Source: Brevibacillus ruminantium (GTDB taxonomy: Bacteria; Bacillota; Bacilli; Brevibacillales; Brevibacillaceae). Taken from it: a DNA stretch of 64,000 nucleotides. Position 1 is the first letter of the stretch, and each line of letters starts with the position of its first letter. The notes beneath the pieces were generated by a model. The model was not told the origin of the DNA, searched no databases, and saw nothing but the letters and a program-made list of their open reading frames with translations. Where the stretch lies: assembly GCF_023746555.1 (NCBI RefSeq), contig NZ_CP098755.1, positions 1,392,001 to 1,456,000 of the forward strand. Reading direction: 5' to 3'. Below, one piece after another: positions 1-8,758 of this stretch. The translations under genes and the position numbers were made by a program.

Positions 1-1319
1 CGGCGATCCGCTATGGGGTCAAGGATTACATCGTCAAACCGATCAACTATCAGGAGCTGCATGAGGTAATCGAGAGAGTAGGCGGAGAAATACGTCAGCG
101 CAAGCAGGCACGTTCCATGGAGGAAAAGGTGTGGCGGGAGTTTACCGAGCTTTCCAAGCAAAAGTACCTGTTCGATGCGTTGATGGGGCAAGCGGCAGGG
201 CATTGCCATTACACGATCACAGGGAAAACCCAGGCGTGGGGGGAGAGGTATGCAGTACTCGTCGCCGATCTGGACGATTACCCGCAGCTCGCGCGTCACT
301 GGAGCCATGAGGAGCGCAACCTGTGGAATTTTTCCGTGCAAAACGTGCTGCGCGACTGCTTTGCCCGGGTTGCGGGAAATGCGAGTGGCTTGGTTCTGAC
401 AATGCGCGAGGGCGAATGGTGTCTGTTGGCGTTAAGGGAAAGCCCCTTGGAGGAAGCGGAAATAGGCTGCTGGGCAAGCTGCTTGCAAAAGGCGATCTCC
501 GAGCACCTCTCTTTTTCACTCAGTGTCGGCTATTATACGGAAATCGTTACCGTACCGGAGCTTTCCGAAGTGTATCAACAGGTGAAAAAAGCGATTCACT
601 TCGATCTCGCACACCGTGAGCAGGCTATTTTTGCCGCCAGGCCGGACACATCGCGAAAGGGCGCCGCTGAGTACGGCTGGTGGAGCGTTCTCGAAGAGCT
701 GTTGTCCGGTTTGAAACGGCATGACATGGCTTCGATCAAACGGACGCTATCCCGCATGCGCGATGACCTGCAGCCTTCGTCCAGGTATTCGCTTACGCGG
801 ACGGAACAAATCCTGCGCTATTACTTGCTCCATCTGGTACGGGAGATGAAGGACATGCAGATCATCACCGGACAGCTGGAGGAGCTGGTCTGGATGAAGC
901 TGGAGCGGGCGCAAGGGATCAGGGAGCTTTTGCAGGTCATTCACCAGGTCCTGGAAGACAGCATTCGGGAAAGCGTAAAAAAGAAGACCGGCGACGTGTT
1001 GATGATCGGAGCCATGGAATACATTCAAAAGCACCTCACCCGCGATTTGAGCGTAGAAGAGGTGGCCGGGCAGCTCGGCATCAGCTCCAGCTACTTCAGT
1101 CTTTTGTTCAAGCAGCATACGCGACTCACTTTTGTCGAGTATTTGACACAGCAGCGGATGGAGCGTGCCCGTTTTCTCCTGTCCATGAGCGGAAAAACCA
1201 TTCATGAAATCAGCCGGGAAGTGGGCTATCCAGACCGGCGGTATTTTTCCAAGGTATTTCAAAAAAACACCGGACTTACGCCGTCGGAATACCGCGAGCA
1301 GGCAGTACAAAAAGAATGA
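1..1319 (+). CDS. AraC-type response regulator (YesN family), 5' end outside window
   Basis: Two-component response regulator that binds DNA. The frame is open from base 3, and its first residues (YGVKDYIVKPI) are the end of a receiver domain with the conserved Lys-Pro, so the ATG at 117 is internal and the true start lies upstream. A middle linker of about 250 residues is followed by a C-terminal AraC double helix-turn-helix at about 1020-1310 (LSVEEVAGQLGISSSYF and TIHEISREVGYPDRRYF). The stop overlaps a possible ATG of the next frame (ATGA at 1316), so it is probably translated in one operon with nagZ. Regulators of this class usually pair with a YesM-like kinase and control sugar ABC importers; control of amino-sugar uptake is inferred from the neighbours. 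Confidence 0.9.
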   Translation, partial: AIRYGVKDYIVKPINYQELHEVIERVGGEIRQRKQARSMEEKVWREFTELSKQKYLFDALMGQAAGHCHYTITGKTQAWGERYAVLVADLDDYPQLARHWSHEERNLWNFSVQNVLRDCFARVAGNASGLVLTMREGEWCLLALRESPLEEAEIGCWASCLQKAISEHLSFSLSVGYYTEIVTVPELSEVYQQVKKAIHFDLAHREQAIFAARPDTSRKGAAEYGWWSVLEELLSGLKRHDMASIKRTLSRMRDDLQPSSRYSLTRTEQILRYYLLHLVREMKDMQIITGQLEELVWMKLERAQGIRELLQVIHQVLEDSIRESVKKKTGDVLMIGAMEYIQKHLTRDLSVEEVAGQLGISSSYFSLLFKQHTRLTFVEYLTQQRMERARFLLSMSGKTIHEISREVGYPDRRYFSKVFQKNTGLTPSEYREQAVQKE

Positions 1320-1333
1320 GGGAGTGGAGCGAA

Positions 1334-2950
1334 ATGGGAATGATCGGGGATTTGAGCTTGCGCGAAAAAATAGGGCAAATGCTGGTGTGCGGCTTTGACG
1401 GACATCAGCCAACAGACGGGATACGGGATCTGATCCAGCACTGCGCACTGGGCAATATCATCTACTTTAGCCGCAATGCCGGCTCTGTGGAGCAGTTGCA
1501 CAGGCTATCAAGCGAACTGAAGCAGTGGGCAGCGGAGCACAGCAGCATCCCGCTGGGCATCGCAATCGATCAGGAGGGCGGGATGGTGATGCGTGTGACG
1601 AGCGGGGTAACGCCTTTGCCCGGTAACATGGCAGTCGGAGCTACCCGGGATGAGTCCGCCGCCTTCGAATTAGCGAGGATTAGCGGAAGTGAACTTCGTT
1701 TACTCGGAATAAATATCAATTTTGCCCCCAGCGTCGATATTAATAATAATCCGCTCAATCCCGTGATCGGCGTCCGCTCTTACGGGGAAACGGCAGAGCT
1801 GGTCAGCAGGATGGGGGTTGCGGCGGTTCGCGGCTTCCAGTCGGCAGGGATCGCAGCGACGGTGAAGCACTTCCCTGGACATGGGGATACGAGCGTAGAC
1901 TCGCATTTTGACATACCTGTTCTCCCGCTTGATCGGAAGCGCTTGGAGCAGCTGGAGCTGGTGCCGTTCAAGAAAGCGGTGGAAGCTGGAGTAGACATGG
2001 TGATGACAGCTCATATCGTGCTGCCCGAAATCGAGCCGAAGAAGCTGCCGAGCACGTTGTCTCCTGCCGTCATTACCGGCATTTTGAGAGAAGAATGGGG
2101 CTATGACGGCATCGTGATTACCGATTGCCTGGAAATGGACGCGATCGCCGTTCATTACGGAGTGGGGCCAGCTGCCGTCATGGCGGTGGAAGCGGGAGTC
2201 GATCTGGTCATGGTCAGCCACCGGTACGAACGTCAGCGGGAGGCGTTTGACGCCCTCTTGCAAGCGGTTGAATGCGGCAGAATTTCTGAGGAGCGTATCG
2301 ACCGATCTGTCTCCCGAATATTGCGGCTCAAACAGCAGCGGCGGATGGAGGAGGCCATACTTCCCTGGGAAGCCGTCGAAGCCCGGTTGGAGGCAGCGGA
2401 AGAGCGTCGGACCGCTGAGCGGATCAGCGAGCAGAGCATCACGGTCGTGAAGGATGAAGGGAAGAATCTGCCGCTGCGAAGAGGAGCGGACACGCGCGTC
2501 ATCTGGCCGGTGGTCAGGGCAGCCAACGACGCGGATGAACGCTATGCGGACAAGGAAACGCTCGCTTATTACCTGAGCAGTATGGGGATGCACATATTGG
2601 AGAAAGTCGTGGGAACGGACCCGACACCGGAAGAGATCGCACAGGCAGTCGCTTCCAGCAAAGACTTCGGGCAGGTCATCGTCGCCACTTACAATGCCTC
2701 CTTTTTCCCCGGCCAGTCCAAGCTTGTCGATGAACTGCTCGCCGTCCATGGGAATCGGCTGATTGTCGCGGCCATTCGCAACCCGTTTGATTATTCCCTC
2801 TTTCCAAGGGCAGGTACGTATGTATGCAGCTACGAAAGCAGACCACTCGCCATGCAATCGCTGGCCCGGGTGCTCACGGGCCGCGTTTCGCCTGCGGGAA
2901 AGCTGCCGGTCACCCTGTCGACAGACTTTGCCTTCGGCTGGAGAGGGTAG
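1334..2950 (+). CDS. nagZ: Beta-N-acetylhexosaminidase, GH3 family
   Basis: Glycoside hydrolase family 3 enzyme that removes terminal GlcNAc from muropeptides or chitooligosaccharides. The family signature KHFPGHGDTSVDSHFDIP lies near residues 177-195 and includes the Asp-His pair that acts as general acid/base in NagZ. The probable nucleophile Asp is in VITDCLEMDAIA, near residue 260. At 538 aa it is longer than the single-domain Gram-negative NagZ and carries a C-terminal extension like the Bacillus enzyme. The start is placed at 1334 because GGGAG (1320-1324) sits 9 nt upstream; the in-frame ATG at 1316 has no ribosome site. No signal peptide is visible at this start, so it is probably cytoplasmic. 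It lies between the regulator and nagA. Confidence 0.9.
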   Translation: MGMIGDLSLREKIGQMLVCGFDGHQPTDGIRDLIQHCALGNIIYFSRNAGSVEQLHRLSSELKQWAAEHSSIPLGIAIDQEGGMVMRVTSGVTPLPGNMAVGATRDESAAFELARISGSELRLLGININFAPSVDINNNPLNPVIGVRSYGETAELVSRMGVAAVRGFQSAGIAATVKHFPGHGDTSVDSHFDIPVLPLDRKRLEQLELVPFKKAVEAGVDMVMTAHIVLPEIEPKKLPSTLSPAVITGILREEWGYDGIVITDCLEMDAIAVHYGVGPAAVMAVEAGVDLVMVSHRYERQREAFDALLQAVECGRISEERIDRSVSRILRLKQQRRMEEAILPWEAVEARLEAAEERRTAERISEQSITVVKDEGKNLPLRRGADTRVIWPVVRAANDADERYADKETLAYYLSSMGMHILEKVVGTDPTPEEIAQAVASSKDFGQVIVATYNASFFPGQSKLVDELLAVHGNRLIVAAIRNPFDYSLFPRAGTYVCSYESRPLAMQSLARVLTGRVSPAGKLPVTLSTDFAFGWRG

Positions 2951-2952
2951 GT

Positions 2953-3159
2953 TGCGTTACAATAGAGGAGGACAAGGGATTGGCAGTGCCGTTCATGCTC
3001 GCGGTAGAACAAGCGGCTGTGCAAAACGGAATGAAGCGGATTTGGCTTTTGACGACCAATGACAATCTGAACGCACGGCGGTTCTGTCAAAAGCGCGGCT
3101 ACGAATTGGTTCGCCTCCCCCGTACTCGCAGCTCTCATGGCGGAAAAGGAGCCTCGTAA
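2953..3159 (+). pseudogene. Remnant of a GNAT N-acetyltransferase
   Basis: The frame from about 2953 reads like the C-terminal half of a small GNAT acetyltransferase: AVEQAAVQNGMKRIWLLTTN, then DNLNARRFCQKRGYELV, the usual alpha4/beta6 part with the Asn and the Tyr/Arg-Gly-Tyr pattern. The N-terminal half and the acetyl-CoA loop (RxxGxG/A) are missing, and the frame upstream belongs to nagZ. No start codon with a ribosome site precedes it. It looks like a decayed gene left between nagZ and nagA. A GNAT gene in an amino-sugar cluster would fit the context. Confidence 0.6.
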
Positions 3160-3187
3160 CAAGCAGCAGTAGATGGAGGGGTACACA

Positions 3188-4351
3188 ATGACAAAAAGAT
3201 TTGCCCTGCGGGGAAGGGTGGTAGCGAACGGACATGACATCCTGGACGGACTGGTCGTGGTGAATGGTGCTGCCATTGAGTACGCAGGGCCGGCAGAAGG
3301 GTACGGAAAGGAATGGCCAGAGCAAGTGGAGCGGGTAGAGAACGGCTTTATTTGCCCGGGCTTTGTGGATATGCATATGCACGGGATTGCCGGCAGTGAC
3401 ACGATGGACGGGACTCCTCGTGCGCTGCAGACGATTTCCCGTGCGCTGGCTGGCTATGGCGTCACTTCGTTTTTGGCGACCACGATGACCGCGCCATATG
3501 CTGATCTGGAAAAGGCCATTCGCAATGTGGTGGAAGTATTTCGGAAGGGCACGGACGGAGCTTCCATCGTCGGAATCCATCTGGAGGGGCCGTGGATCAA
3601 TCCGAGGTACAAAGGCGCTCAAAAAGAGGAAAATATCGTTCCGCCAGCGCTAGAGGATGTGCGGCGCCTTTGGGAGCTGGCGGACGGCCTGATCAAAGTC
3701 GTCACCATCGCACCCGAGCAGACGGGTGCATTGGAGGCAATTCGCTGGCTGAAAGATCAGGGTGTCGTCGTTTCTGCCGGACATTCGGGAGCCAGCTTCG
3801 CCCAGACAGAAAGTGCGGTTCGAAGTGGTGTCCGTCACTTTACCCATTGCTTTAATGCGATGACAGGGATGCATCATCGCGAACCAGGAGTGGCGGGTGC
3901 GGCTATGTATCATGAGCAGCTAAGCACGGAATTGATTGCGGACGGTGTGCATGTCCACCCGGCTGTGATGCGGATTTTGTACCGGATCAAGTCAGCTTCC
4001 CGATTGGTGTTGGTAAGTGACTCGATGCGTGCGGCCGCTTTAGGTGAGGGCGTGTATGATTTAGGCGGACAAGAAGTGAAGGTTCAGGGGGCAGAGGCGC
4101 AGTTGGCTGACGGTACCTTGGCGGGGAGCATCCTGACCTTGAATCATGCGGTGCAGAATATGGTAACTCTCTCGGGTGTCCCTCTCGCGGAAGCAGTAGC
4201 GATGGCTACTGAAACACCAGCCGAAATCCTCGGAATCGGAGGTAGAAAAGGACGGCTGCAAGCAGGATATGATGCCGATCTGATTGTGTTTGGGGATGAC
4301 TATCAAGTACGCTCTACTTATGTTGGGGGCAGGCTTGTCTATCATGTGTAA
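3188..4351 (+). CDS. nagA: N-acetylglucosamine-6-phosphate deacetylase
   Basis: Amidohydrolase that converts GlcNAc-6-phosphate to glucosamine-6-phosphate plus acetate, the step after uptake or NagZ/kinase action. Metal and substrate motifs appear in order: HMH near residue 61, the Glu in HLEGPW near 131, GHSGAS near 197, HCFNAM near 219 and the catalytic Asp in VSDSM near 277. The length, 387 aa, is normal for the family. The start is set at 3188 because GGAGGGG (3175-3181) precedes it by 6 nt; an upstream in-frame ATG at 3173 overlaps that ribosome site. It is the last gene of the amino-sugar group and is followed by a terminator. Confidence 0.95.
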   Translation: MTKRFALRGRVVANGHDILDGLVVVNGAAIEYAGPAEGYGKEWPEQVERVENGFICPGFVDMHMHGIAGSDTMDGTPRALQTISRALAGYGVTSFLATTMTAPYADLEKAIRNVVEVFRKGTDGASIVGIHLEGPWINPRYKGAQKEENIVPPALEDVRRLWELADGLIKVVTIAPEQTGALEAIRWLKDQGVVVSAGHSGASFAQTESAVRSGVRHFTHCFNAMTGMHHREPGVAGAAMYHEQLSTELIADGVHVHPAVMRILYRIKSASRLVLVSDSMRAAALGEGVYDLGGQEVKVQGAEAQLADGTLAGSILTLNHAVQNMVTLSGVPLAEAVAMATETPAEILGIGGRKGRLQAGYDADLIVFGDDYQVRSTYVGGRLVYHV

Positions 4352-4442
4352 AGGTATCTTTACGAGCAACAATAAATAACTGAGCGGGAATACGAAAATC
4401 TGCTGGACTTTATCAGGTAGGTCAATAGGTTATTGATGAAAG

Positions 4443-4471
4443 CCCCTTTTGGCGAAGCAAGGGGTTTTTTT
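4443..4471 (+). terminator. Rho-independent terminator after nagA
   Basis: CCCCTT (4443-4448) pairs with AAGGGG (4459-4464) and is followed by a run of seven T. It lies about 90 nt after the nagA stop. Confidence 0.85.
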
Positions 4472-4723
4472 CATTCAAATGACAATTTGTATGAACTTAT
4501 TATTTTAGTTTATTTTTAAAAATGTTCAGTCTATTAAATGTGGCATCAAGCTACCAAGAGAAAAGCGACTTGATTCAACAATGTTATAGTAAAAAATAGA
4601 AAAATGTAACTTTTTTTGTAAAATGACGTCAAAGATATTAAGGAGGTGATATCTACTATTCTTCAGGAGAAATTGATTTCAAGACATGAAAAAACTTCTG
4701 TTACGAAAGGGGTAGGAACATTT
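4472..4723. other. AT-rich intergenic stretch, no gene seen
   Basis: The stretch between the nagA terminator and the next gene is strongly AT-rich. No convincing gene or repeat was found. It should hold the promoter of the following gene, but I could not pick a well-spaced -35/-10 pair. Confidence 0.5.
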
Positions 4724-5230
4724 ATGAAAAGATATTTATCCTTAGGTTTAGCTTTCTCACTTGCGATAGTAGGTAACTTTACTTTAACTGAAGGTGCATC
4801 TGCTAAAGTTTGTGACAACGATCCTTTGCGCAGTTCAGGTTGCACCCATGCCTACAGAAGCTACAACAGTTCTTGGGATTATGAAAGTAACCAGTCCGGT
4901 AGCTATAACAAGGATCATCGTATTATTCGTCAAGAGGAAGCTTCTTGGTATGAATGGGGCATGGGAGATCTACCGTCAGGCCGTGCAACATTAGAAGTTT
5001 ATTTAGCTCATGCGGATTTTACCAATAGACAGGCTCGGTACTATGTATTACACGAAGGTTTGTCAACTGAAGAATATGTTGGGAATGTAAACCAATATTC
5101 AGCAAGGTCTGGTTGGAATGAAGTAGGGACGATAAGACTCGATGCGGGGCGTGTATGGGTTATTTTAGATGGCTCGGATTGGAGTGGAAGAACAAATACC
5201 TACACAGGGGCGGATGCAGTTTCATTATAA
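4724..5230 (+). CDS. Small secreted protein with golvesin/CBM-like domain
   Basis: A 168-residue protein with a clear signal peptide (MKRYLSLG, hydrophobic core, probable cleavage after ASA at residue 27). The mature part has two nearby cysteines (about C30 and C40) that could form a disulfide. The C-terminal 90 residues are Tyr/Trp/Gly-rich and end SGWNEVGTIRLDAGRVWVI...GADAVSL, a pattern like the golvesin/Xly carbohydrate-binding-like beta-sandwich, which ends G-W-x-x-L-G...A-D-A-V. That resemblance is inference from pattern. The start at 4724 follows AAAGGGG by 11 nt and is the residue that begins the signal peptide; the longer in-frame start at 4646 adds an unlikely leader. Base use is AT-richer than nagA, which suggests transfer. 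Probably extracellular; function unknown. Confidence 0.8.
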   Translation: MKRYLSLGLAFSLAIVGNFTLTEGASAKVCDNDPLRSSGCTHAYRSYNSSWDYESNQSGSYNKDHRIIRQEEASWYEWGMGDLPSGRATLEVYLAHADFTNRQARYYVLHEGLSTEEYVGNVNQYSARSGWNEVGTIRLDAGRVWVILDGSDWSGRTNTYTGADAVSL

Positions 5231-5262
5231 GATATAAAAATAGTGAAAGGAATGGTAAAAAA

Positions 5263-6165
5263 GTGAATAAAAAATTCGTAGTAATTGTAGCAACTTCATT
5301 AGTTGGGCTTGGGCTGACTGGATTTTATGGTCTTAAAGGGACTGCTGCTGAAACTGGTACTAATGATAGTAAGCAGCAACAATCTTTAGTTGAGGAGATC
5401 GATAGAAATATTTCCTTGACTACCGTTCAAAGCAAAATGCTAAATGCAATCGATCATTATCAAAGTGCTACAGGTTCTTTTCGAACTATACTGACGCCTA
5501 TTGGCGTGGATGAGACAGTAGATTTCGAGGTTTATAGAGGAACAAGTCCGTGGAGCCATGTTAAAGTAACTAATAACCAGAACAAGGAGATCACAGAAAC
5601 AACTTTTGATGGAAATACGTCCATGTTGATCAATCATAATAATAAAACATATATGCAGGACAAGGTATCAGTTCAAAAGCAAAAAGTCGAGCTCGATCAG
5701 AACAAACCTCGCTCATATAAAAATGATCAAGGCGAACTCGTATTTGTAAAAAGGCAAGATGCGGCTTTCTCAGGAATAGCAAATGATGTATTATTTCCTC
5801 AAGATTACGCATTTTGGCTGACACCTAGCAATTACAAAATTGCTGGAGAAGAGGAACTGTTAAATCGTACCTCAATTGTAATTGAAGGGGAGCATGATGA
5901 TCCAATTTTGGCTAAGAAGCATCAATCTTCCCACTTTAAAATGTGGATCGATAAGGAAACGGGAGTATTGCTAAAATTAGTAGAAACGAATAACAATAAT
6001 GAAGTCACGAACTCCATCGAGGTTCTTTCTATCGAGTTTGATAAACAGCAAGATTTTTCAACTCTATCAAAAACACATGCTGTTCCTTCAGATTATAAAG
6101 ATGTTTCGAGAAAATTAGGAAATCGTGAAAATAGAGAAGAGAAAAAATCCGAAAAAGAGAATTAA
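5263..6165 (+). CDS. Exported protein, possible LolA/RseB-like fold
   Basis: A 300-residue protein starting at a GTG, with a GAAAGG ribosome site 12 nt upstream. An N-terminal signal or anchor (NKKFVVIVATSLVGLGL) runs to about residue 29 with a possible cleavage at TAA-E; there is no lipobox cysteine. The rest is hydrophilic, with a beta-rich pattern (GSFRTI..., SHFKMWIDKETGVLLKL, SIEVLSIEFD) like the lipoprotein-carrier/anti-sigma-regulator fold of LolA, MucB and RseB, where the sentence W-ID-x-x-T-G-x-x-L-K is common. That assignment is tentative. It begins 32 nt after the preceding secreted protein, shares its AT-rich composition and ends at a terminator, so the two are probably co-transcribed. 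Confidence 0.75.
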   Translation: MNKKFVVIVATSLVGLGLTGFYGLKGTAAETGTNDSKQQQSLVEEIDRNISLTTVQSKMLNAIDHYQSATGSFRTILTPIGVDETVDFEVYRGTSPWSHVKVTNNQNKEITETTFDGNTSMLINHNNKTYMQDKVSVQKQKVELDQNKPRSYKNDQGELVFVKRQDAAFSGIANDVLFPQDYAFWLTPSNYKIAGEEELLNRTSIVIEGEHDDPILAKKHQSSHFKMWIDKETGVLLKLVETNNNNEVTNSIEVLSIEFDKQQDFSTLSKTHAVPSDYKDVSRKLGNRENREEKKSEKEN

Positions 6166-6187
6166 GCTTACTACGAGGATAAGTTAG

Positions 6188-6224
6188 GATGGCCAAAGAA
6201 GGTTGCTTCTTCGGCCATCTTTCT
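6188..6224. terminator. Bidirectional terminator between convergent genes
   Basis: GATGGCC (6188-6194) pairs with GGCCATC (6213-6219), and an inner GAAG/CTTC extends the stem. A T-rich tail follows on the plus strand. It separates the secreted-protein pair from the convergent permease gene. Confidence 0.8.
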
Positions 6225-6336
6225 GTTCGATAAGAAAACACTGCGAGGGTGCCTATCCAGTGTGGATAAGCATGAATAGGTTAACCACAAATAAGGATGA
6301 AAACAGGATTTTTACGAAACTTCTTGCAAAGCAACA

Positions 6337-7659
6337 TTATTCCATTTTCTGCTTTGTCACGGAACTAATGCGATGCTCTTTCCACCCCTGCTCCAGCCCC
6401 ATCACGATCATCGTTCCAAACAGAAGACCGTTGCCCAGCGTATAGCGGACGACCGACGGCAGCTCCTGAAACACAGAGGGCGGGAAAAACATCGAGCCGA
6501 CGCCAAAGAGCAGCCCGATCCCGATGATGGTCAGACGGCGTTGGTCGAGCTGAGTCTGGACGAGCGATTGCAGCCCGATGCCGACCATTTGGACAAAGGA
6601 GGCCAATACCGCCGCATAAGCGACCGGGCCGGGAAGCATGGTCAGCAACCGGATTACGCCCGGAAAGAAAGCAGCTGCAGCCATGATCAGGCAGGCCAGA
6701 AGAAACGGCACCCTGCTCCTTTGACCGGTGAGCTTGACAAAGCCGGCCGAGCCGGACAGAGGCACCATCCCGACTGTCGAAAAAAGGGCGGACAGCAGAT
6801 GGGAAAAACCGCCGACTACCGAGCTGCGGGACAGCTCTGCAGGCTCCAGCTGAGGCGATCCGGCTTGCACCTGCTTCATCGCTGCGATGCTGGCAAACGT
6901 GTTGGACAGCAGGATCATGACGATTAAAATACTGGATGCGGCCATGCCCGAATCCCACAGCGGAGTTCCCCAGGCGAGCGCTTCGGGAAGCTGGAGCAGG
7001 GTTTCGGCCGGAGCTGGGTGCTTCCAGATGCCCGCGATGTAAAAGGCCAGGCAGCCTGTCAGAATACCGATCAGAACGGCATAGCTTTTGACCCAGCCCT
7101 TTCCGCGAAAAGAAAGGATAAGGACTGTGGAGAAAACGAGAAGGGCGAGCAGCGCCGACGTCCAGTCCGCTTTCGCCGGATTTCCGCTCACACCGGCCAT
7201 ACCTTGCAAAAACGTCCCGCTTACCTGCAGGGCGAGCAGCAGCAGATACACGCCCGACACCAGCGGCGTGAACAAGGGCAGCATGCGGCGCACTAGCCCG
7301 GTTGCTCCAAACAAGATTAACAGCAAACCGGCCGCGAGCATGCCGGTCTCCAGGAGGCGAAGGGTCTCGGAGACATCTCCGCCAGTCCGGGCGACAGTTT
7401 CTCCCATGATAATAAAAACGACCAGCCAGGTACCGGCGGGGCCATCCACAATCGGGAATTTGTGGCCGAGCCAGCCTTGCAAAAACGAGCTGATCCCGAC
7501 AATAAAAAAGGTGCGTTGCATCAGTCCCGTAATTTCCGGGTCTGATAGATGAAAGACTTGGCCGATAACGATAGGAAGGGCGACTGCATTGGCCAGTAAA
7601 AATACCAGCCATTGCAGCGCCCCGATCCCGTGGTTTAATCCTTGTTTGTTCGTGTTCAC
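6337..7659 (-). CDS. Purine/pyrimidine permease, NCS2 family (YwdJ-like)
   Basis: A 440-residue polytopic membrane protein with about 12 hydrophobic segments. The NCS2 (nucleobase-cation symporter-2) pattern is visible: ALQWLVFLLANAVALP at residues 14-29, where most members have Gln-His, and SGSAGFVKLTGQRSR, equivalent to the family signature N-x-G-x4-T-G, with Ser-Ala in place of Asn. It resembles the Bacillus YwdJ-type permeases more than PbuX. The start is a GTG at 7659 with GGAGAT 8 nt upstream. It is the last gene of the minus-strand nucleoside operon, 92 nt after the nucleoside hydrolase, so it probably handles the free base released by that enzyme. Whether it imports or exports cannot be told from sequence. 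Confidence 0.88.
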   Translation of the reverse strand: MNTNKQGLNHGIGALQWLVFLLANAVALPIVIGQVFHLSDPEITGLMQRTFFIVGISSFLQGWLGHKFPIVDGPAGTWLVVFIIMGETVARTGGDVSETLRLLETGMLAAGLLLILFGATGLVRRMLPLFTPLVSGVYLLLLALQVSGTFLQGMAGVSGNPAKADWTSALLALLVFSTVLILSFRGKGWVKSYAVLIGILTGCLAFYIAGIWKHPAPAETLLQLPEALAWGTPLWDSGMAASSILIVMILLSNTFASIAAMKQVQAGSPQLEPAELSRSSVVGGFSHLLSALFSTVGMVPLSGSAGFVKLTGQRSRVPFLLACLIMAAAAFFPGVIRLLTMLPGPVAYAAVLASFVQMVGIGLQSLVQTQLDQRRLTIIGIGLLFGVGSMFFPPSVFQELPSVVRYTLGNGLLFGTMIVMGLEQGWKEHRISSVTKQKME

Positions 7660-7751
7660 TTGAGGTTATCTCCGTTTAATTGATTTGTCATTCGCAGGTC
7701 AGGATTTTACCCAGATGATCGGGTGAAGAAAGAATCGGATGCTTTGCGATC

Positions 7752-8702
7752 TTAAAAAACGGACAACAGGTGATGAGGAATTTTCTCTGCATCTACATCC
7801 ACGCATACTTCGATTTCATGTCCGACGCTCGGTTTAGTCCGCAAATCAGCGACGACGGAACCTGCGCAGAACTCGCCCTCGGTTTCAATGCTCACTTTCA
7901 TGGTTTGCGTACGGACTACCCACGGCATGCGGGCAACCAGTACAGTCAGCGGGTCGTGGGTTGGACACGCACCCATGAGGTTGTCCACTTCCCAGTAAAA
8001 GCGGAAATAGTGCTGCAGGGCATCATTCATGTATTGGACGACCGGTTTGTTCTCCGGACGGCAGTAGCCCATGGCTGCATCGAGATGCTGCTGTGTCAGA
8101 CGGACCTTCATCGTCACATCCAGGCCGACCATCGTAATTTTCAGACCTGCTTTCATCACGGCTGCAACTGCCTCCGGGTCTCCGCGGAAGTTGGCTTCTG
8201 CTTTCGGTGTTACATTTCCAGGAGCAAACACGGTTCCGCCCATGATGAAGACGCGCTTCAGCTTGCCAGGCAGCTCGGGATCAATCTGCAGCGCCTCAGC
8301 CAGGTTGGTCAGACGGCCCAGCGTGACCAATGTCAGCTCTCCGCCCAATTCATTTGCCTTGCGCACGATAAACTGGGCTGCTGTCTCGTCCAGTGCTTTT
8401 TGCTCGGATGCTGGCAGATCCACATCCCCGATTCCGTTGTTTCCGTGAACGTGGGAGACAGGACCAGCCCATTCACGCACGAGCGGCTTGGCCGCGCCCA
8501 TTGCAACCGGTACTTCATAACCGGGATTCGCCAGCTTGATCAGACGCAGGGTGTTATCCGTCGCCTGAGCTACGCTTGCGTTCCCAAATACAGTCGTAAT
8601 GCCTTCTACTTTGACATCAGGCGCCTTCAGAGCGTGCAGGATGGCGAGAGAGTCATCAATGCCAGTATCTGCGTCGATGACCATTTTGATTACATCAGAC
8701 AT
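7752..8702 (-). CDS. Inosine/uridine-preferring nucleoside hydrolase
   Basis: Cleaves the N-glycosidic bond of ribonucleosides to a free base and ribose. The diagnostic Asp cluster DADTGIDDSLAI is at the N-terminus (calcium and ribose binding), and the catalytic His is in GACPTHDPLTV near residue 240. The length, 316 aa, is typical. The start at 8702 is chosen because GGAGG lies 7 nt upstream; a longer ATG at 8726 adds a short leader that overlaps the intergenic hairpin. It lies between the ABC importer and the base permease, and a ribokinase sits upstream in the same operon to phosphorylate the ribose. Confidence 0.93.
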   Translation of the reverse strand: MSDVIKMVIDADTGIDDSLAILHALKAPDVKVEGITTVFGNASVAQATDNTLRLIKLANPGYEVPVAMGAAKPLVREWAGPVSHVHGNNGIGDVDLPASEQKALDETAAQFIVRKANELGGELTLVTLGRLTNLAEALQIDPELPGKLKRVFIMGGTVFAPGNVTPKAEANFRGDPEAVAAVMKAGLKITMVGLDVTMKVRLTQQHLDAAMGYCRPENKPVVQYMNDALQHYFRFYWEVDNLMGACPTHDPLTVLVARMPWVVRTQTMKVSIETEGEFCAGSVVADLRTKPSVGHEIEVCVDVDAEKIPHHLLSVF

Positions 8703-8722
8703 AGGAATACCTCCAGAAATGG

Positions 8723-8752
8723 GCATTCCCCAATCGGAGTGATGGGGAATGC
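8723..8752 (-). other. Perfect 10-bp stem-loop between permease and hydrolase genes
   Basis: GCATTCCCCA (8723-8732) and TGGGGAATGC (8743-8752) are exact reverse complements with a 10-nt loop. On the transcribed minus strand it comes straight after the permease stop and before the hydrolase ribosome site. It has no T tail on that strand, so mRNA processing or stabilisation is likelier than termination. Confidence 0.6.
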
Positions 8753-8758
8753 GAATTT

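Noticed and set aside
1700..2857. 385-codon open frame antisense to nagZ
   Set aside because: The nagZ frame has catalytic motifs. The antisense frame is low-complexity and lacks a ribosome site, as usual for antisense frames in GC-richer genes.
4646..4723. Upstream ATT-region start of the first secreted protein
   Set aside because: Starting there would bury the signal peptide. The ATG at 4724 directly begins a normal signal peptide with a ribosome site.
6365..7612. Long open frame on the minus strand, overlapping the purine permease in another frame
   Set aside because: It is Arg/Pro/Ser-rich without known motifs and has no ribosome site. The permease frame carries the NCS2 motifs.
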